A stretch of 64,000 nt of DNA, taken from assembly GCF_001894885.1 (NCBI RefSeq), contig NZ_BCXB01000003.1:124001-188000 (forward strand), in the 5' to 3' direction. The translations under genes were made by a program, and so were the position numbers. Shown piece by piece: positions 18,328-26,952 of this stretch (position 1 is its first letter; each line of letters begins with the position of its first letter). The notes under the pieces were generated by a model. That model was not told the DNA's origin, ran no database searches, and saw only the letters and a program-made list of their open reading frames with translations. The DNA is from Rhodococcus marinonascens NBRC 14363 (GTDB taxonomy: Bacteria > Actinomycetota > Actinomycetes > Mycobacteriales > Mycobacteriaceae).

Positions 18328-19842
18328 GTGTCTGACTCCCGAGTACCCGAAACCGAATCTGCGTCGGATGATTCTGCGCCGAAAGTCCCGGTGACCCCCG
18401 TCGTGGCCACCCGGGTGATGGGTCTGGCCATCATCGTGCTGAGCGGACTCCAGATGATGGTGGTTCTCGACGGCACCGTTGCCAACCTCGCGCTCGCACC
18501 TCTGCAGTCGGACCTCGGCCTCAGCGACAGTGGCCGCAACTGGGTGCTCACGTCGTACGCGCTGGCATTCGGCGGTCTCATGTTGCTCGGCGGACGACTC
18601 GGCGACGCGTTCGGCCGGAAGAAGATGTTCATCGGCGGTGTCGCTCTGTTCACTGTCGCATCGCTGCTGTGCGGCCTGGCCGTGGGCGAGTTCATGCTGG
18701 TCGTCGCCCGATTCCTTCAGGGCGTCGGGGCAGCGGTCGCATCACCGACAGCGTTGGCGCTGGTGGCAACCACGTTCGCCGCCGGTCCTGCGCGTAACCA
18801 GGCCATCGCGATCTTCGCTGCCATGACGGGAATCGGATCGATCGCAGGCCTGATCATCGGCGGCGCTCTCACCGAGGTGTCCTGGCGTCTGATCTTCCTG
18901 ATCAATGTGCCGATCGGTGCGGTCATCGTGATGGGCGCGGTCATCGCGCTCGAGGAGACGGTAGGGGAGCGCCTGGTCCTCGATGTCCGGGGCGCCGTCC
19001 TGGCGACGGTCGCGGCGACCGGTGTGGTGTTCGCGCTCACCGAAGGTCCGGAACTTGGCTGGACCAGCCCGTTCGTGCTCGGTTCTCTGGTTGCGGGCCT
19101 GGTCTTGTTCGGCATCTTCCTCTACGTCGAGCGCACGGCCGACAACCCGTTGCTGCCGTTCTCGTTGTTCGCCGACAAAAATCGGGTCGCGACCCTGGTG
19201 GCGATCTTCTTCGCGGGCGCGGTGATGTTCACCGTCGCGGCGTTCGTCGCGCTGTTCGTCCAGGACATCCTCGGGTACAGCCCCCTGGAGGCGGGCCTGG
19301 CGTTCATTCCGTTCGCGTTCGGACTGGGAGCCGCGGCGGCGGTGGCATCCAGGCTCGCAGTGCGGGTTCAACCCCGGTGGCTGGTGGTCACGGGCGCCCT
19401 GATCATGGTGGTCGGGCTGCTCTACGGTTCCACGCTCGACGACTCCGCGACCTACCTTGCAGACCTGTTCCCATCCGTCATCGGAATCGGCTTCGGCGTC
19501 GGACTCGCTGTCGTTCCCCTCCCGCTGTGCGCGATTGCGGGTGTGCCGGAGACGGAGATCGGTCCGATCGCCGCCATCGCCCAGGTTGCGCAGACTCTCG
19601 GCGGGCCCCTGGCCCTTGCGGTCATCGGTGCGATGGCCACCTCGCGCACACTGTCGCTCGGCGGCATCTCCGGGAAGGTCGCCGACATGAACCCGGTCCA
19701 ACTCGCTGCCCTCGGTGACGGGTACACGTTCGCGCTGTTGGGTAGCGCCGGTTGCGCCCTGATCGCCGGTCTGGCCGCATTGTTCATCCGCTTCACTCCG
19801 CAGCAGGTCGCCCAGGCGCAGGCTGCAGGGAAGTCCGCGTAG
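18328..19842 (+). CDS. DHA2-family 14-TM MFS drug transporter (EfpA-like)
   Basis: A 504-residue proton-driven exporter of the major facilitator superfamily. Motif A appears as GGRLGDAFGRKKMF between helices 2 and 3, motif C-like GIGSIAGLIIGGAL in helix 5, and the DHA2 start MMVVLDGTVANLALAPLQ in helix 1. The number of hydrophobic segments fits 14 helices. Position directly after cysG and near proS equals that of efpA (Rv2846c) in mycobacteria, so an EfpA ortholog is likely. GTG start at 18328, 11 bp after the cysG stop. The substrate range is not shown by sequence. Confidence 0.85.
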   Translation: MSDSRVPETESASDDSAPKVPVTPVVATRVMGLAIIVLSGLQMMVVLDGTVANLALAPLQSDLGLSDSGRNWVLTSYALAFGGLMLLGGRLGDAFGRKKMFIGGVALFTVASLLCGLAVGEFMLVVARFLQGVGAAVASPTALALVATTFAAGPARNQAIAIFAAMTGIGSIAGLIIGGALTEVSWRLIFLINVPIGAVIVMGAVIALEETVGERLVLDVRGAVLATVAATGVVFALTEGPELGWTSPFVLGSLVAGLVLFGIFLYVERTADNPLLPFSLFADKNRVATLVAIFFAGAVMFTVAAFVALFVQDILGYSPLEAGLAFIPFAFGLGAAAAVASRLAVRVQPRWLVVTGALIMVVGLLYGSTLDDSATYLADLFPSVIGIGFGVGLAVVPLPLCAIAGVPETEIGPIAAIAQVAQTLGGPLALAVIGAMATSRTLSLGGISGKVADMNPVQLAALGDGYTFALLGSAGCALIAGLAALFIRFTPQQVAQAQAAGKSA

Positions 19843-19870
19843 CAGGTGTGAGCGCCCCTACTTGGACGGG

Positions 19871-20614
19871 TCAGCCGGTGAGGATGATCAGCTCATTCTC
19901 CGACGCCACCTCGATGCACAGCCCGGCTTTCGACGCCACGCGTGCGACGCCGCGGACGTCCGTCGGTTCCGCTCGCGAAACGGCGAGGGCGCGGGCCAGC
20001 AGGCCCTTGTGATGTTTGTTGAAATGACTGACGACGCTGCGGGTGCCGTCCGGCTTCTCGGTGAGCACCGTCGCGACCACCGCCTCGGGGACCGGACCGA
20101 GTTGCTGGTACACACCCGACCGTAGATCGACGACGAGGCCGTCAGCTTCCGCGGTGATCGCACGGCTCAGTTCGGGCTTCCACAGTGACCGGAGGGTACC
20201 GAGGCAGGGAAGCTTCGACCCCCCGGACAGTCGGTAGGCGGGGATGGGATCGCTTGCGCGAACAGCGCCGAACAGCGCCGAACCGATCGCCAGCCGCGAG
20301 CGCGCCTTGGACTTCTGGGCCCTGGTGAACGACTTCGCGTCGAGGGCGTCGAACAGGACGCCGGTATAGCGGTCGAGTGCGGGCAGGGTGGGGGAGAGCC
20401 ACAGCTTGGCGTTCCGCTCGATCTCACCGGCCTGGGTGGGGCCGAGGCCAAGTGCGATCTGCGAGGCCTCGACATCAGCGGCCAGCGCGACCAGCGTGTT
20501 GACCAGTGCTTCGCGGGTTTCGGTGAGCGTCGGCATGGACAGCTCGGCCAGGTCGAGGGGCAAGTCGGCTCCGCCGTCGGACTTGGTTTCGGACGGGGGG
20601 AGTAACACCAGCAC
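19871..20614 (-). CDS. yaaA: YaaA-family peroxide stress protein
   Basis: A 247-residue protein of the DUF328/YaaA family: LVLLPPSETKSDGG at the N-terminus, YTGVLFDALDAKSFT in the middle and the C-terminal SHFNKHHKGLLARALA. In E. coli YaaA limits DNA damage during peroxide stress by lowering free intracellular iron, and it binds DNA. The start is GTG at 20614 (AGGG about 9 nt upstream), directly before the conserved LVLLPPSE; a longer frame reaches into the repeat region and is not conserved-looking. It is convergent with the efpA-like gene and divergent from proS across a triple repeat. Confidence 0.88.
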   Translation of the reverse strand: MLVLLPPSETKSDGGADLPLDLAELSMPTLTETREALVNTLVALAADVEASQIALGLGPTQAGEIERNAKLWLSPTLPALDRYTGVLFDALDAKSFTRAQKSKARSRLAIGSALFGAVRASDPIPAYRLSGGSKLPCLGTLRSLWKPELSRAITAEADGLVVDLRSGVYQQLGPVPEAVVATVLTEKPDGTRSVVSHFNKHHKGLLARALAVSRAEPTDVRGVARVASKAGLCIEVASENELIILTG

Positions 20615-20641
20615 GCACGAAACCCTACCGCCGCTCTGCGA

Positions 20642-20728
20642 GGCAGTGCCGACGGAGTCGGGTGACCTCACGGCAGTGCCGACGGAGTCGGGTGACCCCG
20701 GCAGTGCCGACGGAGCCGGGCGACCCCA
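20642..20728. repeat. Three tandem 28-30-bp repeats between yaaA and proS
   Basis: The unit GGCAGTGCCGACGGAGTCGG followed by GTGACC occurs at about 20642, 20672 and 20700 (the third with two changes). It fills the divergent intergenic space that must hold both promoters. Confidence 0.85.
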
Positions 20729-20749
20729 CGGCGACTATTCTGACTTCCC

Positions 20750-22495
20750 GTGATTACCCGCCTGTCCCACCTGTTCCTCCGCACTTTGCGTGACGACCCC
20801 GCCGACGCGGAGGTTCCCAGCCACAAGCTGCTGGTCCGTGCCGGTTATGTGCGGCGTGTCGCACCCGGCGTGTACTCGTGGTTGCCGCTGGGTCTGCGCG
20901 TACTGCGCGAGGTCGAGCGGGTGGTGCGCGAAGAAATGAACGCGATCGGGGCACAAGAGATTTCTCTGCCCGCGCTGCTTCCGCGGGAACCGTACGAGGC
21001 ATCCAACCGGTGGACCGAATACGGCGACGGACTGTTCCGGCTGAAGGACCGCAAGGGCGGCGACTATCTGCTGGGTCCGACACACGAGGAGTTGTTCGCG
21101 CTCACAGTCAAGGGCGAGTACAACTCGTACAAGGATTTCCCGGTCACGCTCTACCAGGTGCAGACGAAGTACCGCGACGAGGAGCGTCCACGCGCCGGCA
21201 TCCTCCGTGGCCGTGAGTTCGTGATGAAGGATTCGTACTCCTTCGACCTCACCGACGAGGGACTGAACGCGTCGTACCGGGCGCACCGCGATGCCTACGA
21301 GAAGATCTTCACCCGACTTGGCGTCAATTATGTGATCGTATCGGCCATATCCGGGGCAATGGGCGGCAGCGCCTCCGAGGAATTCCTCGCCGAGAGCGAG
21401 ATCGGTGAGGACACCTACGTCCGCTGCCTCGAGTCCGGCTATGCCGCGAACGTCGAGGCTGTGAAGACGGTGGCTCCCGAACCCATCCCCTTCGACGGAC
21501 AGGCCGCGGCACAGGTGTACGACACACCAGACACCCCCACGATCGCGACCCTCGTCGACTGGGCCAACAGCGCCGGTCTCGGCCAGACCGTGACGGCCGC
21601 CGACACCCTGAAGCACATTCTTGTCAAGACCCGGCATCCCGACGGCAAGTGGGAACTGCTCGGCATTGGTGTCCCCGGTGACCGCGAAGTGGATGACAAG
21701 CGACTCGCTGCCTCCCTCGAACCCGCCGAGTTCGAACTGCTCACCGAGGCTGATTTCGAGGCCAATCCCTTCCTCGTGAAGGGATACATCGGACCGAAGG
21801 CGCTGCAGGAAAACGGGGTTCGCTATCTCGTCGACCCGCGCGTCGTCGAGGGAACCAGCTGGATCACCGGTGCCGATGAGAAGGGCAGACACGTCGTCGG
21901 TCTCGTCGTCGGCCGCGACTTCACCCCGGACGGCACCATCGAGGCCGCCGAGGTGCGCGATGGCGACCCGTCGCCCGACGGTGCCGGCGCTCTCGTTGCC
22001 GCGCGTGGCATCGAGATCGGTCACGTCTTCCAGCTCGGGCGCAAGTACACAGACGTGTTCAGCGTCGACGTCCTCGGTGAGAACGGAAAGCCAGTTCGTC
22101 CCACCATGGGGTCCTACGGGGTTGGGGTGTCTCGACTCGTTGCGGTGATCGCCGAACAGCATCACGATGACAAGGGGCTCCGATGGCCGGCTGAGGTGTC
22201 ACCGGCGGACGTCCACGTCGTCATCGCAAACAAGGACGATGCAGCTCGCGAAGGCGCCGAAGGGCTCGCCGCCGAACTGGACCGGGCAGGTCTCGAGGTA
22301 GTCCTCGACGACCGCAAGGCCTCGCCCGGGGTTAAGTTCAAGGATTCCGAACTGCTCGGTATCCCGCTCGTGGTGGTTGTCGGCCGCGGTTGGAGCGAGG
22401 GCATTGTGGAGGTACGCGACCGCTTCACGCGATCCAGCAGAGAGGTGGCCGTCGACGCTGCAGGCAGTGAGATCGTCAAGATCGTGAGGGGATGA
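20750..22495 (+). CDS. proS: Prolyl-tRNA synthetase
   Basis: A class II aminoacyl-tRNA synthetase charging tRNA-Pro, 581 residues, of the bacterial type with an INS editing domain between motifs 2 and 3 (about residues 220-400, the insertion containing [13 protein letters not shown]). Motif 1 region: [20 protein letters not shown]; motif 2: [20 protein letters not shown]; motif 3: [17 protein letters not shown]. The C-terminus is the anticodon-binding domain ([13 protein letters not shown]). The start is GTG at 20750. It begins 20 bp after the third tandem repeat. Confidence 0.96.
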   Translation: MITRLSHLFLRTLRDDPADAEVPSHKLLVRAGYVRRVAPGVYSWLPLGLRVLREVERVVREEMNAIGAQEISLPALLPREPYEASNRWTEYGDGLFRLKDRKGGDYLLGPTHEELFALTVKGEYNSYKDFPVTLYQVQTKYRDEERPRAGILRGREFVMKDSYSFDLTDEGLNASYRAHRDAYEKIFTRLGVNYVIVSAISGAMGGSASEEFLAESEIGEDTYVRCLESGYAANVEAVKTVAPEPIPFDGQAAAQVYDTPDTPTIATLVDWANSAGLGQTVTAADTLKHILVKTRHPDGKWELLGIGVPGDREVDDKRLAASLEPAEFELLTEADFEANPFLVKGYIGPKALQENGVRYLVDPRVVEGTSWITGADEKGRHVVGLVVGRDFTPDGTIEAAEVRDGDPSPDGAGALVAARGIEIGHVFQLGRKYTDVFSVDVLGENGKPVRPTMGSYGVGVSRLVAVIAEQHHDDKGLRWPAEVSPADVHVVIANKDDAAREGAEGLAAELDRAGLEVVLDDRKASPGVKFKDSELLGIPLVVVVGRGWSEGIVEVRDRFTRSSREVAVDAAGSEIVKIVRG

Positions 22496-22561
22496 GCCGA
22501 GAGATGGGCTTTATGCCCGAACTGCTAGCGTGGCTTGACAAATATCGACGAAAGGCACGCT

Positions 22562-24292
22562 GTGGCACACTCTCTGCTGTTCGATCCGAGCTCCTATGAT
22601 CCCCAGCAATTCGATCCGGAGACGCGTAGGCAACTGCGGGCGCTGATCGAATGGTTTGAGGCGCGGGGCAAGGAGAAGCTGCTCGCGGACGACCTCGAGG
22701 CAGTGTGGCCCGCCGACTTCCTCGAGTTCGCGAAGCAAGAGAAGCTGTTCGCGACATTCTTGACACCAGCCGAATTTGCGGATGGCGATCCGAACAAGCG
22801 CTGGGACGCCGCGCGCAATGCGGCGCTCAGCGAGATCCTCGGATTCTACGGGCTCGGATACTGGTATGCGTGGCAGGTAACCATTCTCGGTCTCGGTCCG
22901 ATCTGGATGAGTGAGAACCGCGCCGCCAAGGAACGCGCCGCGAAACTGCTCGACGACGGCGGAGTTCTCGCGTTCGGACTCTCGGAGAAGGAACACGGCG
23001 CCGACGTCTACTCGACGGACATGCTGCTGACCCAGGGGGATGCCGACTCGGGTCTCGCGTTCACCGCGACTGGCGACAAGTATTACATCGGCAACGGTAA
23101 CGTCGCGGGGATGGTGTCGGTGTTCGGCCGGCGCACCGACGTGGACGGTAGCGAGGGCTACGTCTTCTTCGTCGTGGACAGTGCCCACCCGGCGTACCAC
23201 CTGCAGGACAACGTCGTGCACGGTCAGATGTATGTCAGTGCGTTCCGGCTCGAGGACTACCCGGTTCGAGAGGAAGATATTCTGCACACGGGGGTCGCGG
23301 CGTTCGAGGCCGCGTTGAACACCGTCAACGTCGGCAAGTTCAACCTCAGCACGGGTTCGATCGGGATCTCCGAGCACGCCTTCTACGAGGCGATCACCCA
23401 TGCGCGGCGCAGGATTCTGTACGGCAACCCCGTCACCGATTTCGGGCACGTACGCGGGAACTTCGTCGACGCCTACAGCCGCATGATCGGGATGAAACTG
23501 TTCAGCGCGCGCGCAGTCGACTACTTCCGCAGCGCGAGCCTCGAAGATCGCCGGTACCTGCTGTTCAATCCGATGACCAAGGCGAAGGTCACCTCGGAGG
23601 GCGAGAAGGTCGTGGCCCTGATGCACGATGTGGTCGCGGCGAAGGGCTACGAGAAGAACACCTACTTCCGTGTGGCGTCCCAGTTGATCGGCACACTGCC
23701 GAAGCTGGAGGGCACTGTGCACGTCAATGTCGCACTGATCCTCAAGTTCATGCCGAACTACCTGCTCAACCCCGCCGAGTACCCCGAGATCGGCACCAGG
23801 TTCGATGACTCCGACGATGCGTTCTTCTGGGCGCAGGGTCCGACCCGAGGCGCCGCCAAGATCCAATTCCACGACTGGACCGGGATCTACGAGAAGCACT
23901 CCGACATCCCGAACGTGGCGCGGTTCTATGAGCAGGCAGTCGCGCTGCGTGAACTTCTCGTCACGGCTCCGCCCAGCGCGGATCAGCAGAAGGACCTCGA
24001 CTTCCTGCTCGACCTCGGGCACCTGTTCTCGCTCGTGGTGTACGGGCACCTCATTCTCGAGCAGGCCGAGATCACCGGTCTCGATCCTGCCCTGCTGGGT
24101 CAGATCTTCGACTTCCAGATCCGTGACTTTTCCGGCTATGCCGTTGCACTGCACGGTAAGTCGTCCGCTACCGAGGCTCAGCAGAAGTGGGCACTCGGAG
24201 CGATCCGCCGTCCGGTTGTAGATGCGGAGCGATTCGCCCGGGTGTGGGCACAGGTGGAGAGCCACGAGGGAACTTACGAAATGCGACCGTAG
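22562..24292 (+). CDS. Acyl-CoA dehydrogenase family protein
   Basis: A 576-residue flavoenzyme of the acyl-CoA dehydrogenase superfamily, longer than the usual 380 residues. The N-terminus (LRALIEWFEARGKEKLLADD) is family-extended. The middle has GVLAFGLSEKEHGADVYSTD, corresponding to the FAD/substrate-contact AxTEPxxGSD region, then TATGDKYYIGNGNVAGMVSV. The helical C-terminal domain includes GSIGISEHAFYEAITHARRR. The residue acting as catalytic base is not identified. GTG at 22562 has GAAAGG 7 nt upstream and is preferred to TTG at 22535. It lies 66 bp after proS and ends at a strong terminator. Confidence 0.85.
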   Translation: MAHSLLFDPSSYDPQQFDPETRRQLRALIEWFEARGKEKLLADDLEAVWPADFLEFAKQEKLFATFLTPAEFADGDPNKRWDAARNAALSEILGFYGLGYWYAWQVTILGLGPIWMSENRAAKERAAKLLDDGGVLAFGLSEKEHGADVYSTDMLLTQGDADSGLAFTATGDKYYIGNGNVAGMVSVFGRRTDVDGSEGYVFFVVDSAHPAYHLQDNVVHGQMYVSAFRLEDYPVREEDILHTGVAAFEAALNTVNVGKFNLSTGSIGISEHAFYEAITHARRRILYGNPVTDFGHVRGNFVDAYSRMIGMKLFSARAVDYFRSASLEDRRYLLFNPMTKAKVTSEGEKVVALMHDVVAAKGYEKNTYFRVASQLIGTLPKLEGTVHVNVALILKFMPNYLLNPAEYPEIGTRFDDSDDAFFWAQGPTRGAAKIQFHDWTGIYEKHSDIPNVARFYEQAVALRELLVTAPPSADQQKDLDFLLDLGHLFSLVVYGHLILEQAEITGLDPALLGQIFDFQIRDFSGYAVALHGKSSATEAQQKWALGAIRRPVVDAERFARVWAQVESHEGTYEMRP

Positions 24293-24370
24293 TCGCTGCT
24301 CTGCGACGCGAGGCCGCCCATTCGGTAGCTCCTGAGCTATCTGTTCTGCGGCCTTCCGAGTGCTAAGTAT

Positions 24371-24409
24371 ACGTGCAGAAGCCCCCTCGACGAGGGGGCT
24401 TCTGCACGT
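24371..24409 (+). terminator. Strong hairpin after acyl-CoA dehydrogenase gene
   Basis: A perfect 19-bp stem (ACGTGCAGAAGCCCCCTCG and its complement) with a one-base loop lies 78 bp after the stop. It insulates the next gene. Confidence 0.85.
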
Positions 24410-24410
24410 C

Positions 24411-24442
24411 GGTGTCCACCCACCCTGGTGTCTACCCACCCA
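24411..24442. repeat. Two tandem 16-bp repeats
   Basis: GGTGTCCACCCACCCT (24411-24426) is followed directly by GGTGTCTACCCACCCA. It sits between the terminator and the next gene and has no recognised role. Confidence 0.7.
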
Positions 24443-24583
24443 TGGTGTGGAAGAAGCAACACCTCCGGGTGGGCGTGCCACCACCGGGGATTCTGGTCGC
24501 TTCGGAGTATGCGCGGCAAGCTGGTTGACAAGCAAGGACGTAACGTCACACCGGCCGCGAGCGAAGAAACCGAGGAGGACAAC

Positions 24584-25546
24584 ATGTCGAACATCCCGGT
24601 TGCACACGAGAACGATGGCCGTCGCATCACGGTCAGGACCGACGACGGTGTCCCGCTAGTCGTTCGCGAGTTCGGTTCGCCCGATGCAGTGACCACGGTG
24701 GTGTTCGTCCACGGTCACTGCCTGCGCACGGAATCCTGGTGGGCGCTGCGCGAGCAGTTGGTCCGGTTCTGGCGCAACGACGTTCGTATGGTCTTCTACG
24801 ACCACCGAGGGCATGGTGCGTCAGGCGAAGCACCTGCCGCCACCTACACGATAGATCAACTCGGTCGTGACCTGGGATCCGTCCTGAACGCCGTCGCACC
24901 GCGAGGCCCGGTCATTCTTGTCGGACACTCGATGGGCGGGATGGCCACACTGGCGTATGCGCGGCAGAATCCGCGCGCAATCGGATCACGCGTTGTGGGC
25001 ACGGCCCTGATCTCCACGGCTTCATGCGATCTCGCAGAGGTCGGTCTCGGGCGCCATCTGCGCAGTCCGGCGGTGTCGCTGTTCCGCACCGCGGTGAGGC
25101 GGGCGCCCCGGGTCATGCACGGATCGAAGAGGCTGGGCCGCACGGTTTGCACGGCGATCGCCCGAGCGGCGGGTGCCCGCAATCGTGCCGTCGACCCTCG
25201 CCTTGCGGCGTTGGTCGCAGCGATGGCCAACACGACGTCCGTGGTAACGATGTCGAGCTTTCTCGAATCCCTGCTCGGATTCGACGAACGGCACTCCCTG
25301 GCCACGCTTGCGAACATCCCGTCGCTGATCCTGTGCGGTTCGGTGGACAACCTGACACCATTCCAGCATTCCGCCGCGATGGCCTCGATGCTTCCGGCTT
25401 CGGAACTCGTGAGCGTCGACGGAGCGGGACACTCGGTGATCCTCGAATACGCCACCGACGTCGCCATCGCCATAATCGGTCTCATCGAGCGGATCACGCA
25501 CGGCGACTCCGGGGCCGTCTCCGACGAACTGATGGCCGTCGGCTGA
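24584..25546 (+). CDS. Alpha/beta hydrolase
   Basis: A 320-residue hydrolase with oxyanion segment VVFVHGHCLRTESWWALREQ, a DHRGHGASG loop, the nucleophile elbow VGHSMGGMATLAYA, an acid in LILCGSVDNLTPF and the base histidine in VDGAGHSVILE. This complete triad fits the fold's epoxide-hydrolase/esterase-type members; the substrate is unknown. The ATG at 24584 follows GAGGAGGACAAC, a strong ribosome site, and skips a long Ser/Thr-rich open stretch upstream that overlaps the terminator region. The gene abuts the convergent FHA gene with no gap. Confidence 0.85.
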   Translation: MSNIPVAHENDGRRITVRTDDGVPLVVREFGSPDAVTTVVFVHGHCLRTESWWALREQLVRFWRNDVRMVFYDHRGHGASGEAPAATYTIDQLGRDLGSVLNAVAPRGPVILVGHSMGGMATLAYARQNPRAIGSRVVGTALISTASCDLAEVGLGRHLRSPAVSLFRTAVRRAPRVMHGSKRLGRTVCTAIARAAGARNRAVDPRLAALVAAMANTTSVVTMSSFLESLLGFDERHSLATLANIPSLILCGSVDNLTPFQHSAAMASMLPASELVSVDGAGHSVILEYATDVAIAIIGLIERITHGDSGAVSDELMAVG

Positions 25547-26167
25547 TCAGAGATCCCGTTCGTTGATGATCCCGCTGCGCATGGCCCGCTCGGCCAGGTT
25601 GACCCGCTTCTGATTCTGCGGGAGATCGCCGACGCCGAACTTCGCGAACAACGCCCGAAGGTGGGTCTTGATCGCGTCGACGCTGAGGAAGAGTTCTTGC
25701 GCAATCTGCTGATTCGAGGCGGGGTTCGCGAACGCCGCGCCGTGCTTGTACGGCCGGCACAGTGCCATGAGGATCGCACGCTGTGTGTCGGTCAGCGATC
25801 GAACCTCGGGCATATCCGCTCCGATCCGGGTGGCCTCGTCGAGTGCGCCGCCGAACTCGAGATACCGGATTTTGGTTCCGCCGATGCGGATGTTATCGCC
25901 CTGGCGGAGTCGGCGACGTCCGGCGAGCCGCTCGCCGTTGACGAATGTGCCGTTGCGGGAGAGTCCGTCATCGAGGATGGTCCAGTGAGAGCCGACACAC
26001 TCGAGCACGGCATGCAGCCGCGAGACCTCGTCATCCTCGGCCAGGAGCAGGTCAGACCCCGGAGAGCGACCAATAGTGACACGCGCAGAATCGCAGGAGA
26101 GGTCCACAGTGTGGTGGTGACCTTCCCGGTCGGAATAGCTCAGTCGAGATTCGCTGGCTCGGTCCAC
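25547..26167 (-). CDS. FHA-domain protein with C-terminal HTH
   Basis: A 206-residue protein. Residues about 25-105 are a forkhead-associated domain, with the phosphothreonine-binding signatures VTIGRSPGSDLLL, VSRLHAVLE and LSRNGTFVNGERL. Residues about 125-200 look like a winged or LuxR-like HTH: LTDTQRAILMALCRPY, then SNQQIAQELFLSVDAIKTHL and FAKFGVGDLPQNQ. It therefore probably reads the phosphorylation state of a Ser/Thr-kinase target and acts as a transcription factor or scaffold. The start GTG at 26167 follows a GGGGGTG ribosome site; the frame is open further upstream without FHA-like sequence. No kinase gene is nearby. Confidence 0.8.
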   Translation of the reverse strand: MDRASESRLSYSDREGHHHTVDLSCDSARVTIGRSPGSDLLLAEDDEVSRLHAVLECVGSHWTILDDGLSRNGTFVNGERLAGRRRLRQGDNIRIGGTKIRYLEFGGALDEATRIGADMPEVRSLTDTQRAILMALCRPYKHGAAFANPASNQQIAQELFLSVDAIKTHLRALFAKFGVGDLPQNQKRVNLAERAMRSGIINERDL

Positions 26168-26246
26168 GGCGACACCCCCTTCGGTCAATCGTGCCCCGTC
26201 ACCTGGTCGGTGAGCAAGATCAAGAGCGCAAACTCCTGATGAGGAA

Positions 26247-26843
26247 TCAGTTCTCGGCGTCGGCTCCCAGGAGGCTGTCGAAAGCGCACACGGCGAGTTC
26301 CTCGAGCGCGGGATCCTGTCCGGCATGCTCGGGTACCTGCATCGCGAGCAGGGTGTTGAGCAGCATCCCGTTGGCGATGAAGTTGCGGGCCTGATCCGGG
26401 CTGCAGTCGGTGCGCGATCGGATTTGCGTGTAAAGACTGGACATCCAGCCTCGGGCCCGCGCGCCGATCTCCGGGTTCGCGCCGGACGTGAAACCGTGCA
26501 TCATTACGAGGAGTAGGTCGCGGTCCTCGAGTAGTTCGGTGTACGCGACGCCCAACGGGTGCCAGGAGTCGTCGTTGTCCGGGTCCGCGGCGACGTCGTC
26601 GAGGTAGGGCTCGAAGGTGTCCATGATTCGATGCATCGCACGGTCGAAGACGTCGGCGAACAGCCGCGCCTTCGAACCGAACATGCGCACCACATAGGGC
26701 TGGGACACCCCGGCCTCCCGGGCGACCGCGTCCGTGGTGGTGCCGTGGTACCCGTCCCTTGCGAAAGCGCGGGAGGCGGCGGCCAGCACGAGATCGCGGC
26801 GGTCGTTCGCGCTCATTCGAGTCTGTTTCACCGGCGAAGCCAT
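26247..26843 (-). CDS. TetR-family repressor, divergent from MFS pump
   Basis: A 198-residue regulator. The N-terminal HTH spans about residues 15-60 (LVLAAASRAFARDGYHGTTT, then REAGVSQPYVVRMFGSKARL). The C-terminal ligand domain is helical and variable, with two Trp-containing loops. It is transcribed away from an MFS exporter gene with 109 bp between the starts, the classic layout for local repression of a pump. A dyad overlapping the pump's probable -10 box (26862-26888) is the likely operator. Confidence 0.88.
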   Translation of the reverse strand: MASPVKQTRMSANDRRDLVLAAASRAFARDGYHGTTTDAVAREAGVSQPYVVRMFGSKARLFADVFDRAMHRIMDTFEPYLDDVAADPDNDDSWHPLGVAYTELLEDRDLLLVMMHGFTSGANPEIGARARGWMSSLYTQIRSRTDCSPDQARNFIANGMLLNTLLAMQVPEHAGQDPALEELAVCAFDSLLGADAEN

Positions 26844-26844
26844 T

Positions 26845-26888
26845 TTGACATGTTATCAGCCGATTACTAGTCTCCCAAATAGGTAATC
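26845..26888 (+). promoter_or_regulatory. Pump promoter with overlapping TetR operator
   Basis: TTGACA at 26845-26850 and TAGTCT at 26868-26873 are 17 bp apart, a good sigma-A-type promoter facing the MFS gene. The inverted repeat GATTAC-N15-GTAATC (26862-26888) covers the -10 box and start region. Binding there by the divergent TetR protein would block the pump and possibly its own promoter. Confidence 0.55.
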
Positions 26889-26952
26889 ATCCGATGCTTA
26901 CTAAGCTTGGGCCTCCTCGCCCACACTCACGACTCAGATTTGAGGATCCGTC

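Noticed and set aside
20642-20728. Repeats before proS as a T-box leader
   Set aside because: No specifier loop, antiterminator or TGG-type T-box sequence could be seen.
22535-22561. TTG at 22535 as start of the acyl-CoA dehydrogenase
   Set aside because: No ribosome site precedes it, while GTG at 22562 has one at proper distance. As a -35 box (TTGACA) it also lacks a suitable -10.
22511-24607. 698-codon minus-strand ORF opposite the acyl-CoA dehydrogenase gene
   Set aside because: It mirrors the high-GC codon pattern of the real gene, has no recognisable domain and crosses the strong terminator.
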